Positions 1-15,200 of a DNA stretch of 64,000 bases are shown in pieces. The notes beneath the pieces were generated by a model, which worked only from the letters and a program-made list of their open reading frames with translations, had not been told where the DNA came from and made no database searches. Made by a program: the position numbers and the translations under genes. The stretch lies in assembly GCF_901709675.1 (NCBI RefSeq), contig NC_051102.1, positions 8,937,412 through 9,001,411 on the forward strand, given 5' to 3'. The DNA is from Syngnathus acus. Lineage: Eukaryota > Chordata > Actinopteri > Syngnathiformes > Syngnathidae. Positions within the stretch are counted from its first letter, which is position 1, and each line of letters begins with the position of its first letter.

Positions 1-2626
<2,626 letters not shown>

Positions 2627-3885
2627 GACACGAACGAGGACACCGGAAGACGACGACAAAATGAAGGAAAGATTCCTTGTGGATGGAGTTGGACATTTTG
2701 CAATGGAAAAGAAAGAAAAAAGGATGCAGAGATTTTTTTTCAGAAAAAAAAACAAACAAAAAAAAAGAACCAACCAACCAACTCGGCTTATTGTTGTAGT
2801 CTCCGCGTACATAATGCTTGTGGGCGATGCCGGTGGACGCTCACACCATTCAAGACTGTTGTGGGTATTGAATGCGCTCAGTTACACTTGAACTTCACAG
2901 TACAGAAGCACTGGGATATAATGTGCCTTTTTGTACGTTTCTTTTGGACCGAAATGATTAGTTTTATGTTCAAGGCTTTAATGGTACTGATTTTCTTTCG
3001 GGTGGGGGATGATTTCAAAGCAAAGTATGTGACACTGATACGCTTCGATCACTCCCGTTTTTTTTTCTTTCTTTCTTTCCATTTGTTTGTGAAGGCTTAT
3101 TTAATGAAGGATCATCTGTCGACCCGGATGGCGAGAACCACGAAGAGCAGCACTGTTGAGTATGCGAGACTTGTCCACGGAAATTGGACGGGTATGCAGC
3201 TGGTCGCAGCTAAAAGGGAGTTATGAATCACAATTTTGTAGCAGATTACTTTTCTTTTTTTCTGGAGTGATGTAGTACAGTATTTGACAGAAAACAAAAA
3301 AAAAAAAACTGTTCTGATCAATGTTCACTGATCAACTTCATTTGCCTTAGTCATCATCGGATTTTTTGGACTTTTTCTTCACTGTAAAAAGATGTGTGTA
3401 CATACTGTTTTGTTGTTTTCTTTTCATCTTTTCTTTGGGTGTAGTATACTATAAACAAGTGCAAAAAGTTCCAAAACCTGTAAATGTTTCATTTGGACAT
3501 CAAAAATGAAAATTCTTTTTGCATGTTTTGATCTTTTCATGATGACAAAATGGAGGGAAGAAAAAAAATGATGTTCCCCAAGTTTATTTACAAGATGGAG
3601 AAAAAAAATCTGGTTGACAGTGTGTAAAAGTTGAGAGATTTTGTATAACTATAATTTGAAAAATTGAAAAAAATTGTCGTCTCGTCAGCACAACTGTTGA
3701 ATTTGTACCCCCCAAGAAAAGTGTGGGTGGGGGTGTGTGTGACATGCAAGGCACTGATTATTAAAGCTGAGCTTTAATAGTGGAAAAACATTTTGGACTT
3801 GAGCTGTGTGGAAACGCATTTTGTTCTGCTCAACTAATTATCGCTCTCTTACCCAAACTATTCAAATAAAAGTCCAGTTTTGGAG
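2627..3885 (+). other. cdh2: cdh2 3' untranslated region
   Basis: The region is A/T-rich with many A and T runs and no long coding frame after the cdh2 stop. A canonical AATAAA lies at 3865-3870, followed by a T/G-rich stretch suitable as a downstream element. That gives a UTR of about 1.26 kb, similar to mammalian CDH2. The exact cleavage site is inferred. Confidence 0.65.
3865..3870 (+). promoter_or_regulatory. cdh2: polyadenylation signal AATAAA (cdh2, likely)
   Basis: This is the first canonical hexamer after the stop codon, with a GT-rich stretch 20-45 bases downstream. A second AATAAA at 4408-4413 could serve a longer form, but it lies past a C-run/CA repeat and a long G-run. Confidence 0.6.
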
Positions 3886-3939
3886 CTCAAAAATGTCCTG
3901 TTGATTCTTTTGTATTCAACAACACTTGTCCTGTACCTT

Positions 3940-3974
3940 CCCCGCCCCCCCCCCCTCCCCCCCACACACACACA
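3940..3974. repeat. Compound poly-C / (CA)n microsatellite
   Basis: A C-run interrupted by single G and T bases passes straight into six CA units. The same C-run-plus-CA (or GT-plus-G-run) design recurs at 6227, 7433, 47098 and 53658. Confidence 0.9.
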
Positions 3975-4275
3975 TGCATCTGCATTGCTACAAAGTAGTC
4001 TGTGTGAGTCCTTCATCCACCCCCGCAATCAGAGGTGTTGCTTTATCGCCATTACTTATTTATTTTTTTTAGTTCTTTTTTTCCTTTTTATTTTTTGCAT
4101 CTCGGAAAAATTGTTTCTGATCTAAGGATCAAAACAACAATGTTCTGGCGGCCAAGGTGAAAGCTGTGTGACCGCACGCATCTCCCCCGTAAAGAACAGT
4201 AGGTCAGATTGTACTTGACTTCAATATGAAGAAAAATACAAAGTTGCCTGTAAGGCACATGTGCACGGAGGCCCC

Positions 4276-4305
4276 TGGGGGGGGGGAGCGGGGGGGGGGG
4301 GGGGG
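4276..4305. repeat. Interrupted poly-G tract
   Basis: Two long G-runs are separated by AGC. The tract can form a G-quadruplex on the + strand. Its length may be affected by sequencing error. Confidence 0.85.
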
Positions 4306-4450
4306 ATGTGGAGCGGAATGATAAGTATGTACTATATGTGTCCATGTGGGAATGGCCGCACAGAGAATTTGTTCGGGTCCCCGTCACACATCGGAGCCTT
4401 CACGTTTAATAAAACCGACCATCATCGTCTGTATTTTTGTTGAGATGTTT

Positions 4451-4510
4451 CGGAATATTTTCCCTGCATACGTTTTTCATATTTCATCTCGGAATATTTT
4501 CCCTGCATAC
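4451..4510. repeat. 39-bp tandem duplication
   Basis: The 21-base string beginning CGGAATATTTTCC occurs at 4451-4471 and again at 4490-4510, with similar TTTTTCATATTT-type spacers after each. This is a local duplication of about 39 bases just past the cdh2 3' end. Confidence 0.85.
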
Positions 4511-6226
4511 TTTCTTCATATTTTGTCTTGGTTTTGGTTTCCACCTGTTCTCATCAGCCACGTTCTTTGTGTCAACCAAGCAGCCCTCACTTTCCTTCTA
4601 TAAACAAATTACTGATTGATTCAAGATGACCCTGAAAGCCGTTACAGGCACTTTTAAAGTTAGCACCTACGCTAATGGCTACGATGTCCCAGCTGGTCCA
4701 GAAGGTGATGATGCGTCGCCATGGCAATGACGGCACTTGTATTGTCCATCATATACGATTCGGCGGCAGATATTTTAAGAGCCGTATGTCCCACATGGGG
4801 CTCGCTCATGCGGATGTCAAGATTGCTTGAAGGAGGTCAGTCGCATCGAGCAGTCGCCTCTTAAAAAGCGTCGCAGGTGAGAAAAATAACTTACATCCCA
4901 GGACCACACTTCAATTTCACAGAACGGATTAGCACCCCCAAGGGGAGGGGGGGGGGGGTCACATAAAGGCGCTCAACATCCACATCCACCATCATGCACA
5001 CTTGTTAACATTGAGAAAGTGGAGAGGACATCATGGCTCTATTCTATTAGAGATTAAAAGGACAATACTTGAGGAGTATTAGTGTCACTGACATTGAAAA
5101 TCGTTCATGATTTGCGCAAATATTTAAAAAAACACAACGCATATAGGAGACAAAATATATGCAGATACTAGAAAAGAAATACTAAAATGAGCTTTTCCCT
5201 GTCAAATGTCACCACAGTGAATGACTGGCATGTTAAACACAGTTGTCCTTCCTGACGCAAAAATAATCTCAAAGTAAATACCACAAAATATAAAATGGGC
5301 TTCTGAATTTATGTCTCAAATGTATCTTTTGATCGGAAACTGAAATGTCTCCAGGATACAACAAAAACGGAAACTGATCTTGCGGTTCCAATGGCCCTGT
5401 ATCTGATGTTTTCTTCGCTGGGTTACATCTCATTTCTAACAATGAGCGAGTGACGAGGCCGCCCCTGCGGAATATATTAGATTACAAATTAAAAGAACAA
5501 TGCGCGGGAAGGATTATCATTGACATTGACAGACGCCAGCGTAGTCGTCGCAATGACTTATTTGGCGTGCGAGGCAGAAATAATTGCTCATTTGCACATC
5601 GCTGTCTTTCCAGTGACAAACGGATAAAAATAGTGATGCATACTAAATAATTTGCAAAGCTAATTAAGTGGAAAGGGAACCACGTCGGTTTCATCTGCCA
5701 ATTTATGTGGACGTCTTTGAGTTACAAAATGCACATTTAGACAAAACAACAAACAAAACTCGGACACAGTGATAACGGAAAATAATGAATGTGCCATTTG
5801 TGGATGAAATGTGGCTTTGTTGTCTCTTGGACTCACACACACTTTTAGTGGAAGTATAAAAAAAAAAAGAAAAATCTCCAAAAAGAGAAGGATGTCACCT
5901 TGTAACCCGATAGTCCTCCCGAGACATCGTCTGAGGAAGAAGCCTGCGGATTGGTGTTCCAACAAGCACCCGCGGGTCCCCTTTATCGACTGTGAACATG
6001 GCTTTCACCACATTGCAGAATTGCAAGTCAGCCTGGCTCAGCGCTCTGTGCCCGTGTGTGTGTTTGTAAGCAAGTGTCTCAAAGCCACCAGGGGACACTA
6101 TGTCGGTAAACATGAGAATACACTCTACAATGTGACGCCCTCCCAAAAAAACCCTCTCTAAGTTATTCCGCTGACCTTTGGTGGGTCTTAGGAAGACGGA
6201 TGCTGGCCGGGTTATCGATGGAGGTG

Positions 6227-6254
6227 CGTGTGTATGTGTGTGTGTGGGGGGGGG
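6227..6254. repeat. (GT)n / poly-G compound microsatellite
   Basis: GT units, with one TATG interruption, run directly into a run of G. This is the reverse complement of the C-run/CA design seen elsewhere in the window. Confidence 0.85.
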
Positions 6255-7432
6255 TAACAATCTTTCTTGTGGGCTCCCTGCAGGCCGCCACTGAATGAAT
6301 AAGTAAGTAGGCTGGATGACAGCATCGGCACGCTGGGCGCAGCCAGTCTTTAATTTATTGCTGTCTGGACCCGGTCACTCTACTCAGATCAATGGTGTTC
6401 ATTTCCGTCCGTGTGTTTGTTTTTTGTTCTAAGTTCTGAATCGTGATGTCTTGATTTACAGTCTCTTGTGAGTTACATCTCTTGAATGCCACTGCAAATC
6501 CAGAGCCTATATGTAGGTAACGCTAGCGCTCCCCCCCCCTCCTCCTCGCCCCAGAAAGAAATCACCAGCAAAAGCTACAAAACAACAGTCCAGTCTCATT
6601 TAAAAGAGTCTTGTATAAACAAGCCCTGGAGTCCACACAGATGTGACACTGTGAGCGCAGAACGACAGAGAGGAAAAAGAGAGGCCGTCGGTTTTGGCAC
6701 CCAAGGGGACAACGATGCTCGCTTTGTATGATGCACGTAGGGCTGGATGGCAGATTTTCAGCTCGTCGATTCAATGTCACTTTGGGCCACGCCGTCAGCG
6801 CAATTCAGGCATTTCTCCTCTGACGGTGGCATCTCATGCGTGAATTGTTCATGCAATCAAAAGCTTGCAGTGACAAGAATACAAAGAATCCCAATAATGT
6901 CGATTTAAAGGCCGAGGTAGTAGTTGGCAACGTTTGTGCGATTGCATCATGATTGGACAGTAAATGATAAAGAATCATTGGTGTAACCGGTTTTCGACCT
7001 TTTCCAGGAAGAAGCTGATGCCGTTGCCTGACAACAAGGAATGATGCAGCAATGATGTCATGGCATTGGGTACGGGATATATAAACCGGCCTTGTAGTTT
7101 TTCTTCACATTCCTCATGGATTATTCATCTGTGTTCCTATACGACTTGTGAAGCTCCCCAGATCTGATTTCTTTTTAGAACAGAGGCAGAGACTTGCAGG
7201 TGTAACGTGGGAAGGACAAGGACAGCTGGCTGTTGCCTGACTCAAAAGGGTAGAACAGAGGTGTCGTCATGAGGTCGGCGAGAGGGCGATCTGTCCCCGG
7301 AGGGCAGAGAAATGCTATCTTCCCGAGATTGAGCTTGACAACGTGGAACATATGACGTTCAAGCACTAATGCACGTTTAAGCCCTGCTTGTAACGATGTG
7401 AGATAACAGAACAGTGACAAGAGAAGCAACTT

Positions 7433-7482
7433 GGTGTGTGTGTGTGCGGGGGGGGGGGGGCGGGGGGGGGGGGGGGGGGGGG
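7433..7482. repeat. (GT)n followed by a long poly-G tract
   Basis: About seven GT units lead into two G-runs separated by one C, about 35 bases of nearly pure G. It is a strong G-quadruplex candidate. The copy number in the assembly should be treated with caution. Confidence 0.9.
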
Positions 7483-7655
7483 ACCCCAAGGCTCTCGGAA
7501 AGAGCTCAGAGGGATACCAGAAGTCCATCATGACATCCGGCAGTAGAAAGTAGATCCAGTACGAGGTGAATCCAGCTTTAGGCTTAAGTGGACGTTTTCA
7601 GATGAAAAACGTTTCATGTAGTTGGAGCAGTTTTAGGATGTAATAGCAGTGTTGG

Positions 7656-7669
7656 CCACTAGATGGCAG
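7656..7669 (+). promoter_or_regulatory. CTCF-like motif
   Basis: CCACTAGATGGCAG fits the published vertebrate CTCF core CCASYAGRKGGCRS at every position. It lies about 3.8 kb beyond the cdh2 polyadenylation signal. Occupancy cannot be judged from sequence. Confidence 0.45.
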
Positions 7670-10600
7670 ACGGGATTCCACGGCCAGGACTGTACTTGTA
7701 GGGAGCCCAGCTCAAATCAAATTAGGTCAAGAAAATCATCCTTACAGGTAGAATAGAAAGTAGATTATATCTTCACGGATTTTTTTATTTTTTATTGTTG
7801 CCATATATTGCTGATATGCGGCTATTGTTCTAGTTCTTTTCTCTGTTCTCTATTCTCTCTGACTGTCCCTGTCCCCTTTCAATCCTCATTCTGACATTTC
7901 CAATATTCATCACAATACAAATAACAGAAAGAGTATATCAAACTCCTGTTGCACAAGAAAACTGTTGTGGCATTTGAAAAATTGGCATACAGATCTACCA
8001 TTCACAGCATAACTAAGCAGCTGATCTGAAATGAAATAAAATAAAAAAGACAACACAACTGTCATTCACTTGAGCCTGCAAAATAAAGGACACAACAATG
8101 TTGTGCCAGTTCAACACAGAGGTTATCTTGAGGAAGTTTACATTTGGAGCAGCTCCACAACAACAAAAATAATAATGACTGACACCCACATGAGCAAAGA
8201 CGTGGCCACCCTCACAGAATCCTAGACCATCTCCTGTTTCCAACGGAACAGCACAGGAATTGCAACGGCACTAAACTAATGAATCACTCTGTATGTAGAG
8301 ATTGTAGCCCATTTGGATGAACGATTGAATCTAAAAATTTGGAAAGCAATGTCCCCTGAGAAAGAGCCCTGAGGGACACCAATCAAAACAATCGAGTATA
8401 ATGCGGATCAAGACCGAGCTGATCTAATTCAGAGCTGAAATAAGCTAAATATGTGAAGTGGCACTAAGGAAAAACAAAGGCTATTGAATCCCTGGAGTGT
8501 TTTTAGATTTATTCATGGCTTTATACGCTTGACATCCCATCACCCTCGTGTCTTTAAGGGTTTAGATCCCTTGGTCACATTTTCAGCAATGGATAATTTC
8601 TTCCAATGAGCCCAAATAATGTCCCTTTAGTCTCAGGGGGTCTGGTCAGCGACTTTGCGATCAGTGGTTAATAAATGCGCTTAAGGCTAGAGGCCAGCCT
8701 GGATCAATGCGCTACTGCTAGGACAAAAAAAAAAGGACGGTTAGTGTATTGTCCACATGGGGGAAAAAAGAGGCCACTGGGTAGGCCGCTCTTTCCTGTC
8801 TGCTGAGCCTATTGTAGTCAGGCACGGCCACACGTAGCCCGGGGCAAAGAGTGACGAGGAACAAAATTGTGCAGTCGTCTTAAAGAACACCAACTCAGAG
8901 CCACACTTCCTTTCTCAAAGAAGACGCCATTCCATTCACAGCATCCGTTTGCGTTCGACAACGGATACCGGATCTCCAAAAATCATTAGTCAGCTCTGAC
9001 ATGTTCATTCAGCAGCCATCTACTGTTAAGTAGTGATAAACACAGCGATTATAAGACGTCTCTAATCCCTTTTGCTCTCCAGTGACGGAATTCCCGCATT
9101 ATAATAAATTGCTTTTTCATGCTAATGGGAGACGGGGGCCCGGCTAACTGTGGAGGTGTAAAACACATTTGGATTGTCGGCAAAGGATGTCGGATGAGTT
9201 TCACCCCACGCTGACTCATCTTTCTTCCCTACAAATGGCTTCTCCTCCGGATTTGACGGCTCACCCTTAATTTGGAGTGAGGAGTGGCGATGATGCTCGC
9301 TCTGTGTGGCGGAAACATTTCCAAGCGGGTTACGGTCTTGAGCAGAGATTTTCATTCAGGGCAGATATCTGAGGCGGCGCAGTGGGCATTACTGCTAACC
9401 TGCACTGCTGGGCTCATTTGCATTTCTCTTGTGGATGGGAAAGATACAGAACAAGGCTTGCATTTTATTGCGGCTGAAGATGAAATCTTGAGGCGGGCCG
9501 ATTTATGGAGTCGCCCGTTATAAAGCAAAATGGCTTTTTTTGGCCGCCTTACTATTTGATTGCAAATGTAACAACACCCTGATAGAGCACGCTGCCATTT
9601 CCAAACTACATCTAAGTGAAGGAATGTTTGGGTTGCCGACATTTTTTTTTTTCAAACCACAGCGGGAAAACATTAATAAGGTGACCATGGACTGAGACGT
9701 CGGTCGCATATGAGGCCAAGATCAATAGTTAATTTAATAAAACACACGGCGGTTTGACAAGCATTACTGCCAATTAGCGTCTTAAATGGGAACCGCCGAG
9801 ATGCCATTTAGGCACATTAGTCAAGAAGCGACTATGCAAAGCCAATAATTCCTCGGTTATCGTTGGCTGGGAGCGAGTCATTAAGCAGTTATGTGCAAAA
9901 GCAGGCTCTCGGAAGAATCCTAACATCGCAATGTGGTTTAAGTATCCTCCCGTTTGCGACTGCGGTTGGTCGATTGAGAAGAGTGAAAATCATGAGGTGG
10001 ATCCGCCTCCCTGCTGGCACAAAATAGGTGGGGGGTGTGACCTTGTTATCCTCCGTCTCAATGTGAGCTGCGCCGCCATTAATAGCCAAACGCGGTGATC
10101 AATCACACTTTATAACAGAGGAAAGAGCGGAAGCCAGCGAATTTTCTCTTTCGGAGCGCCTTTTTTGCTTTCAACGATGCGTTGTTTGAAGACGCGTTCC
10201 AAATGAATGGAGAGTTCTGACGCAGTACTTCGGAGACAGCTGTACAAGATTTTGGATGGGAAATGTTTAGTAAAGCCTCACTTAGCGCTTAAAACAATCC
10301 TACTCTGTCCTGATAACACGTCAAGATGTAAATACCATGAAATGGCAGAAGAAAATGGATTGATTGATTTCAACTGATGGCCTCGAAGGGTTTTCCATGC
10401 AAAGATTTTGCAGCGTTATGACTTTACGAAAGGGATTAGCGCAGGCTCGTGGTAGAGGATTGTTGATTGTTGGCGGCCGTCTATCATCATCTCTGGACTA
10501 CTGGGTGCAACCTCATCGAGGATGACATTTGTGTACCCGTTCTGGAAATTACCTTGGCTGAATATCTGACACAACGCCTTCTGGTGTATTACAACATAAG

Positions 10601-11835
10601 CCGCGGGGGTAATAATGCGCGTCCACAAAAGATTGCATCAGAGGCGCATCTTATTAAGGACTATATCAAAAACGCGCCGAGTTGTGATTTGCATGTCAAT
10701 AAAACCATGCGGCCGGGAGATGCTTTATGAAACTGTGTTGAAGCAAATGGAAACGCCCTACTCACGGTGAAGACGGCGGCTTCAAGGCTATCGCGACATG
10801 CCACTCTAATCTAAGCAAAGAAACAATGACTGTGAATTTGCCTAAACCCAGTAAGTGGGGCTCTGTAAGCAAATGACTGGGCATCGCGCACTGGGAACAG
10901 CCACAAATCCAAATTGATGTGGAAATTATGGGCTCCATTCCATCAGCAACCATGCGGGCTTTGGCAGCCCAAGGAAAAAATCCCATCAGGCTCTTGACTT
11001 AATTCTTCCTCTGAGGCTTGATCGTCTAGCGTGAGAGGAGGACTGAGTGGGGAAGTTCGAAACGAGAGGTGGGAGGAGGAGGAGGAGGGGTTTCTGTATT
11101 TGCCAAGCGCGGCACTTGCATCTCCCAAAGACGGAATTAAGGTGGACTGCTTTCTTTTGTGTTTGAAAGGCTGTTCTGGCTGCCAAGGTTTGCCGGAGGA
11201 CCGATTGGCGGAGACAAAAGCGCTTCTTTGAATACGTGTGGGTAGGATAGAGGAGCGCAACCGACGCAAGCTCGTCCTGACTTGAGAGGACTCCGCTGGG
11301 AGATGTTCTGAGAGGGGCCGCCTACAAAGCCGAGGTGGAGGAAGGATGACGGGGTAGATCCAAATAATTTGCTCAGACTGCAGGATGAGAACATCCTGCT
11401 TTGCTTTCTCTCAACAAGGCAACAAAGAGGATGCTGCACATGACAAAGGCAAGCGGTTGTTGACACCACTTACGTGAAAGAGATTCCCAAATTGCCCCCT
11501 TTCTATTTTGCTGTCCAAATTAATCATGAGCTCTGAAGAAAAGTCATCATGTGGGGACAAAGTTATTTTAATGTAACTAACTAAACATGACAATAACGTG
11601 TCATGTTCCCTTTGCGTTTGTGTCTTTGCACAAGTGTCTGAATGAAGCTACAGTGGAAAGGAAAAAAAAAAACTTTTCTGGACTACAAGTTAACTTTCAA
11701 ATCTAAATTGTTGATATTGATGGCAATCAAGTAAATTAGCACAACAAAGTTGTTTGTGTCTTCCAACAAAGCCTGTTCCAAGTTGGGGGACAATACAAGG
11801 GACAGTTACTTCTTTGTCACTTTTCACATTAGCAA

Positions 11836-12231
11836 AACTTTGAATATCCATCCATCCATCCATCCATTTTCTGTACCGCTGTATCCCCACGGGGGTCGCG
11901 GGCTTGCTGGAGCCTATCCCAGCTGTCATCGGGCAGTAGGCGGGGGACAACCTGAACCGGTTGCCAGCCAATCGCAGGGCACACAGAGACGAACAACCAT
12001 CCGCACACGCACTCACACCTAGGGGCAATTTGGAGCGCTCAATCGGCCTACCAAGCATGTTTTTGGGGATATGGGAGGAAACCGGAGTGCCCGGAGAAAA
12101 CCCACGCGGACACGGGGAGAACATGCAAACTCCACGCAGGGAGGGCCGGAGGTGGAATCGAACCCGCACCCTCCTTACTGTGAGGCGGACGTGCTAGCCA
12201 GTGCGCCACCGAGCCGCCTAACTTTGAATAT
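11836..12231 (-). mobile_element. tRNA-derived SINE with 12-bp target-site duplication
   Basis: The element body is 11848-12219. Read on the minus strand it begins GGCGGCTCGGTGGCGCACTG, with an A-box-like TGGCGCACTGG and a B-box-like GGTTCGATTCC. It continues through the body common in teleost genomes and ends in (GATG)n, seen as CATC repeats at the left edge. The direct repeat AACTTTGAATAT flanks it exactly at 11836-11847 and 12220-12231, so both ends and the minus orientation are well fixed. The copy looks full length, and its perfect target duplication suggests a fairly recent insertion. It would have been transcribed by RNA polymerase III and moved by a partner LINE. Confidence 0.93.
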
Positions 12232-15200
12232 TTTGTTGAAAATTTTATTGACATGCGCTGCCTTCAAATATTAAATTCACACAGATTATTTCCTCAGTAA
12301 GGCTATCAAGTAAAGTATTTACGACAAAATGGAAGAACATTTATGTCCGTGTCAGTGCAGCGAGAAAGAATGTGCCTGAATTATCACGTTCCAGACTCCT
12401 CCTATAGTGTGAATGTGAATTTTGAAGCCCATTTTCACAGCTCCAATAGGTGACGTGGCGTCGCTATGGCAACGACAGACACATTCTAGCTGCCAGTTGA
12501 AGAAAAAATAACTACATACGTATTGTTTCCCATCGTTACCATTAAGCACTGACGCTTAAAAAAAACATGAATCACCATTAAGTTTCATATCTTTTAATAC
12601 GGCAGACCCTGTAAACATTGTCTGTTATTGCTCACGTCCACGGCGTAATGATAACGTTACGCGCTGGTTACCAGAGCAAAGCGGCATATAAGCAAGCACA
12701 TATAATTGGATATGCTTGTGAGCAGCACCGCTTTATGACAGTTGCACCCTCCCACCCTGACCCCCAGCGAAGCCCATTTGCTTTTTTTATTCTCGCAGGT
12801 GAGCCGAGAGGTGAGACGGCAAAGACCCGCTTCCATAACAAGGTGCAACGAGAGCCGTCGAAACGCGAGCAGGGGTTTGACACTCTCCTATGGGAGGTCT
12901 GGAGTTTATTCATGAGGATATTAGCGTTGCGCCTGAAGATAATGATTCATATAAGCGTCAGTGTTTCTAAAATTGCTAACATAATTGTAAGATGGACAAA
13001 AAAAGGTTCGGGCCCACTGGAGCTGCGATAGAAATACTATATAACATACTATCCTTGGAAGCCTCACCCAAGTGTCGCTACTGACCGTAAGAGTGCCATT
13101 AGCCAAGCACAGCAAATTTACGGTGGGGGGCCTACACACCAAGCGGGCCCATTGTACGCTAGCGCTGTGGATGCAAAGTAATGGATGCTCAGGAATTATC
13201 AAACGGGTATTTCAGACCACTCTGTAGGAGGCGTCTTAGCAGGGCGAACGCTGCAGAACTGTTGGCAGTAGTGTACGAAAAACATTTAATAGAAACACGG
13301 TGCAGTATTTCTGAGTGGGATTTTAATTGTATCCAGAAGGGAAAGCATCTCGCCAAAAATTATGGGTGGGTGTGCATTTACAGCATGTAGAGGCCCGAAC
13401 TCCCTCATGAGCGTACGTAGTCGGCGGGTGGAATTGCGGCGAGGTTTTCGAGGTCAATTTTACAGCCAACGTCAGAGGTGTCGGGGCTGGAGCAGCAGAA
13501 TTATAGACCGCAACTATTTCAGTGTGTAATGAAGTCGTTATTTTAAGGTGACGTTACGACATTGTTGACAGCGGTGGCCACGTCGCAAATGGCCCTTTTT
13601 GCGATGTCCACTTCTTTTTTCTTTGTATCACTGGTTGTCTAAATCGGACCAACGGAAAGTGGGCCCCGGAGTAGTAAACAGCAACACTTGCTTTTCATTC
13701 CCACGCCGCAATTATGCATGTTGCTGTCTGTGCTCGTCGCAAGGCCGCCGCAGACGGAGTTTGCTGAACTTTGGCTCCCTGCGGCGTTTAATGACAGTTG
13801 TTTCCTCCGCCAGGAAGCGGCAACGCTCGCTGCAGGGGAAAAGATGTGCTAATCATGCACAAGGTGGCAGATTTGGAATGTGGCGCAGTACGGAGGTTGT
13901 TAGCCTGTCTTATTCTGACATTGCGTTTGTCTCGCACCTACAGTAACGACGCAGTCACCTCAGTAAACGAGAGGCCTTTTCAGCTGTCGGGTTTCGGTCC
14001 TCTTGAAAGCGAGACGTGCGGACCGACGTGCCTCGCTATTTCATGCGGGGAACTGCGAGCTGGGAGAACTTCACTTCTCGCCTCACTCTGCACCGTACGC
14101 CGTGATCTCAGCGACTTTGATCATGCTGAGACTGTTTGCTCACACTTGGCTCAGTTCCCCTGCCAACACACGTGTCCTGAACTCTGGCGAGGCGGAGGCG
14201 GAGGCAGAAAAAACGGAAATGAACAATAGGCCTTATTTGCCAGACAAGAAACGGAGATGAAGAAGCACTGGGAGTGTTGCTGATATAATTGTGCATCCAA
14301 AACGATTCAGCTGTTAGTGTGACTGTTACTGATCATTCTAAACATCCGCCTCTAATTTGCAAACCGGTTACCTAATTGTTTAAATTGATATGCAGCTACA
14401 AATCCATCAATCCTTCATCCTCATCAAATCATGTATCAAGCGTGTCATCAGTAATCGCTGCTCAAGTTGGCAGCAATCTATCGAGATTCCTACTCCAAGT
14501 GTTCCGGTTCAAGTCACTAAAGCAAGAAGCTTCTTTCACGACAGCCGAGGACCTTCCTTAATGCACGTTCACAGGCGTCGGGAGTGAAACCCCGAAGCTG
14601 GCCATATAAGGCGGCGAGAGCAAAGGGTTACATCGCTAATCTCAATCTTTTCCACTGAGGCGTGCGTGCTGACAGACAAATGAGGTTGTCTACAAGCCAT
14701 TCATAACGTCAATAAAGCTGCCTTTGTGCATCTCATTGCCATGCTCAGGAGTCTTCGCAACGTCGTACGCAAATATTTCTCCTTTACGTCCCCGCCGGCC
14801 CAGCTCCCCGTTGGCTACTTGATTTGTGAGTCCGATGACTCAATCACAGGAGATGGAGACGAGGGGGGCCCCTCATATTTACACTACCGTGAGCCTCAAA
14901 AGAAATCCTCAACGTCCTTCCTCCTTCGGTCTGTGTCCAACATTACATACTAAAAACATCCTTCTTGTGGCTTATTCCCCCACTCGTTTGTATTTTGTAA
15001 GAGGATAAACCTGAACATCAAAAAAGGATGCAGTTGGGCTCTTATCACATGGACCGAGAGTGCTGGTTCTTGCTATCATGTTTTTGTAACAAGAAAGAAC
15101 TGGCACAGGACATACACTTGCTTGAGTGCCAGTCCTACTTTCACAGTTTGGATAGTGCCAGAGTAGTCGGACTGATCTCAAACACGCCATGTGTTCCAAA

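Larger units (their letters stand above)
3886..11835. other. Intergenic DNA downstream of cdh2
   Basis: No gene is recognisable on either strand; the open frames are short and unrelated to known proteins. The stretch holds several simple repeats and one CTCF-like motif, listed separately. Blocks at about 8930-9130 and 9690-9900 have complex sequence with many TAAT-type cores and no simple repeats, so they could be conserved regulatory DNA. That is a guess until aligned. Confidence 0.6.

Noticed and set aside
12148-12218. tRNA gene on the minus strand
   Set aside because: The A- and B-box-like sequence belongs to the head of a SINE. It is diverged from any functional tRNA and joined to the SINE body.
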